Below, piece by piece: positions 61,766 through 64,000 of a stretch of 64,000 nt of DNA. The DNA is from Limanda limanda (lineage: Eukaryota; Chordata; Actinopteri; Pleuronectiformes; Pleuronectidae): positions 47,359-111,358 of the forward strand of contig NW_026870445.1 in assembly GCF_963576545.1 (NCBI RefSeq). Reading direction: 5' to 3'. How positions within the stretch are numbered: position 1 is the stretch's first letter; each line of letters starts with the position of its first letter. The position numbers were made by a program, and so were the translations under genes. The notes under the pieces are model-generated. The model was given only the letters and a program-made list of their open reading frames with translations. It did no database searches and was not told the DNA's origin.

Positions 61766-64000
61766 GATATTCTTGAATAACTTTTTTTGTGAAGGTCGGA
61801 GAGACTTGCAAGTAGGCTCTACCCCCACTAAATGGGGTTGCGCGCATCGATCGGTACCATCCTTGAGCTTCTCCGACTTTCGGAAGGGTTAGGGTTAGGG
61901 TTAGGGATGAAAGCACATAGGAGAAAGAGATATTCTTGAATAACGTTTTTGTGAAGGTCGGAGAGACTTGGAAGTGGTTGCATCTGGACTAATTTGGGTC
62001 CTGCGGATCGATTGGTACCATCCCCGAGCTTGTACGACCTTCGGAAGAGGTTGACCGACGAAATTCCCCAAATCTGAGGAGATATTCTTGAATAACTTTT
62101 TTTGTGAAGGTCGGAGAGACTTGCAAGTAGGCTCTACCCCCACTAAATGGGGTAGCGCGCATCGATCGGTACCATCCTTGAGCTTCTCCGACTTTCGGAA
62201 GGGTTAGGGTTAGGGTTAGGGATGAAAGCACATAGGAGAAAGAGATATTCTTGAATAACCTTTTTTGTGAAGGTCGGAGAGACTTGCAAGTAGGCTCTAC
62301 CCCCACTAAATGGGGTAGCGCACATCGATCGGTACCATCCTTGAGCTTCTCCGACTTTCGGAAGGGTTAGGGTTAGGGGTTAGGGATGAAAGCACATAGG
62401 AGAAAGAGATATTCTTGAATAACTTTTTTTGTGAAGGTCGGAGAGACTTGCAAGTAGGCTCTACCCCCACTAAATGGGGTAGCGCGCATCGATCGGTACC
62501 ATCCTTGAGCTTCTCCGACTTTCGGAAGGGTTAGGGTTAGGGTTAGGGATGAAAGCACATAGGAGAAAGAGATATTCTTGAATAACTTTTTTTGTGAAGG
62601 TCGGAGAGACTTGGAAAGTGGTTGCATCTGGACTAATTTGGGTCCTGCGGATCGATTGGTACCATCCCCGAGCTTGTACGACCTTCGGAAGAGGTCGACC
62701 GACGAAATTCCCCCAAATCTGAGGAGATATTCTTGAATAACTTTTTTTGTGAAGGTCGGGAGACTTGCAAGTAGGCTCTACCCCCACTAAATGGGGTAGC
62801 GCGCATCGATCGGTACCATCCCTTGAGCTTCTCCGACTTTCGGAAGGGTTAGGGGTTAGGGATGAAAGCACATAGGAGAAAGAGATATTCTTGAATAACT
62901 TTTTTTGTGAAGGTCGGAGAGACTTGGAAAGTGGTTGCATCTGGAACTAATTTGGGTCCTGCAGATCGATTGGTACCATCCCCGAGCTTGTACGACCTCG
63001 AAAGAGGTCGACCGACGAAATTCCCCCAAATCTGAGGAGATATTCTTGAATACTTTTTTGTGAAGGTCGGAGAGACTTGCAAGTAGGCTCTACCCCCACT
63101 AAATGGGGTTGCGCGCATCGATCGGTACCATCTTGAGCTTCTCCGACTTTCGGAAGGGTTAGGGTTAGGGTTAGGGATGAAAGCACATAGGAGAAAGAGA
63201 TATTCTTGAATAACTTTTTTTTGAAGGTCGGAGAGACTTGGAAAGTGGTTGCATCTGGACTAATTTGGGTCCTGCGGATCGATTGGTACCATCCCCGAGC
63301 TTGTACGACCTTCGGAAGAGGTCGACCGACGAAATTCCCCCAAATCTGAGGAGATATTCTTGAATAACTTTTTTTGTGAAGGTCGGAGAGACTTGCAAGT
63401 AGGCTCTACCCCCACTAAATGGAGTAGCGCGCATCGATCGGTACCATCCTTGAGCTTCTCCGACTTTCGGAAGGGTTAGGGTTAGGGTTAGGGATGAAAG
63501 CACATAGGAGAAAGAGATATTCTTGAATAACTTTTTTTGTGAAGGTCGGAGAGGACTTGCAAGTAGGCTCTACCCCACTAAATGGGGTAGCGCGCATCGA
63601 TCGGTACATCCTTGAGCTTCTCCGACTTTCGGAAGGGTTAGGGTTTAGGGTTAGGGATGAAAGCACATAGGAGAAAGAGATATTCTTGAAACTTTTTTTG
63701 TGAAGGTCGGAGAGACTTGGAAAGTGGTTGCATCTGGACCTAATTTGGGTCCTGCGGATCGATTGGTACCATCCCCGAGCTTGTACGACCTTCGGAAGAG
63801 GTCGACCGACGAAATTCCCCAAATCTGAGGAGATATTCTTGAATAACTTTTTTTGTGAAGGTCGGAGAGACTTGCAAGTAGGCTCTACCCCCACTAAATG
63901 GGGTTGCGCGCATCGATCGGTACCATCCTTGAGCTTCTCCGACTTTCGGAAGGGTTAGGGTTAGGGTTAGGGATGAAAGCACATAGGAGAAAGAGATATT
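61766..64000 (+). repeat. Third copy of the 2.07-kb sub-block, indel-rich window end
   Basis: Monomer starts are 61766 (A), 61929 (B), 62081 (A), 62244 (A), 62408 (A), 62571 (B), 62726 (A2-like), 62884 (B), 63039 (A), 63199 (B8), 63353 (A), 63516 (A), 63679 (B), 63832 (A). The order and markers match 59694-61765 and 55871-57942. About eighteen one- or two-base indels occur here, many in homopolymers, so individual monomers are 152-164 bp. The last bases from 63995 begin another monomer cut by the window edge. Confidence 0.9.

Larger units (their letters stand above)
1..64000 (+). repeat. Telomere-hexamer-containing satellite array, two monomer families (A and B)
   Basis: The complete window is a head-to-tail tandem array with no unique sequence and no change of orientation. 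The GATATTC anchor recurs at spacings of 163 (A), 157 (A2), 155 (B) or 154 bp (B8). I placed about 400 monomers by hand, roughly 270 A and 130 B. Each A carries GGG(TTAGGG)3, or GGG(TTAGGG)2 in A2, so around 780 telomeric hexamers are dispersed in the window. Copies of the same monomer type differ by only a few point variants, and these are shared across large blocks, which implies recent amplification and homogenisation. Satellite identity is certain; a subtelomeric location is inferred from the hexamer. A pericentromeric or B-chromosome array, or an interstitial telomeric satellite, remains possible. No stretch longer than 300 bases holds anything other than this repeat. Confidence 0.98.

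Noticed and set aside
85..63982. Dozens of overlapping minus-strand reading frames of 60-424 codons with repeated peptides such as MGVEPTCKSLRPSQ and LTLTLTLPKVGEAQ
   Set aside because: They overlap each other in different frames, begin and stop at the same monomer positions, and their length depends only on AB versus AAB order. They translate the telomeric complement and the satellite itself. No codon-level conservation, domain or independent promoter is visible.
1..64000. CRISPR array
   Set aside because: There are no unique spacers between repeats; the entire 155-163 bp monomer is repeated, and telomeric hexamers indicate a eukaryote.
1..64000. Terminal telomere
   Set aside because: Telomeric blocks never exceed three or four tracts and are always interrupted by more than 130 bp of satellite, so this is not a terminal tract.
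1..64000. Transposon or retroelement-derived repeat
   Set aside because: No reverse transcriptase, transposase, terminal inverted repeat, poly(A) tail or target duplication is visible. The short inverted repeats lie inside every monomer and not at block ends.
1..64000. rDNA spacer, tRNA or other small RNA gene cluster
   Set aside because: No rRNA segment is present and I could not make a cloverleaf or recognise tRNA A and B boxes in either monomer; the hairpins are isolated.
1..64000. Species assignment from the satellite
   Set aside because: I do not recognise the monomer. TTAGGG telomeres are shared by many eukaryote groups, so naming an organism would be a guess.

Overview
The whole 64 kb window is one uninterrupted tandem satellite array. 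I see no protein-coding gene, RNA gene, transposon or unique sequence. It is built from two related monomers in a single orientation. Monomer A is 163 bp (157 bp in a short form, A2) and carries an in-phase block of the telomeric hexamer TTAGGG. Monomer B is usually 155 bp (154 bp in form B8) and has no telomeric block. By hand count there are about 270 A and about 130 B monomers, both close to 47% GC. A and B align without gaps over their first 121 positions (98/121 identical, about 81%); positions 1-43 are identical. They then split into unrelated tails: the telomeric block plus a 22-bp end in A, and a 34-bp segment in B.

The TTAGGG hexamers, the nucleosome-scale monomers (155-163 bp) and the nested higher-order repeats point to a eukaryote with TTAGGG telomeres, and probably to subtelomeric or other heterochromatin. 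TTAGGG is used by vertebrates, many other animals, many fungi, kinetoplastids and others, so the sequence does not identify the clade. All hexamers read TTAGGG on the + strand; if the array is subtelomeric in the usual polarity, the chromosome end lies to the right.

Legend for the monomer maps (starts taken at the GATATTC anchor, or its AATATTC variant): A = 163 bp with GGG(TTAGGG)3; A2 = 157 bp, one hexamer fewer; B = 155 bp; B8 = 154 bp with an eight-T run and a lost GT; Ba = B with A instead of G at monomer position 44; A9 = A with a nine-T run. B monomers are never adjacent to each other; A monomers occur in runs of one to five. The local units are therefore AB (318 bp) and AAB (481 bp).

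Layout: 1-11217 mixed AB/AAB array containing three copies of a block starting at 985, 2748 and 5621, and an A/B chimaera at 2430-2592. 11218-21455: two copies of a 4960-bp unit, the second carrying 318 bp more. 21456-36857: two copies of a 7.7-kb superunit, the second carrying 807 bp more. 36858-45650: a 4.3/4.0-kb repeat. 45651-48687: a transplanted piece of the 7.7-kb superunit. 48688-54596: a 2880-bp repeat. 54597-64000: a 3822-bp repeat containing a 2.07-kb sub-block present three times. From about 57.8 kb, and densely after 61.9 kb, single-base indels accumulate in a way that looks like falling consensus quality near a contig end.

Nothing here works as an operon or pathway. The numerous minus-strand reading frames are translations of the satellite, and their lengths follow from monomer length modulo 3. 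The biologically interesting parts are the embedded telomeric block (a minimal intramolecular G-quadruplex motif per A monomer), a conserved 43-bp box shared by both monomers, and a record of recombination preserved in linked variants.
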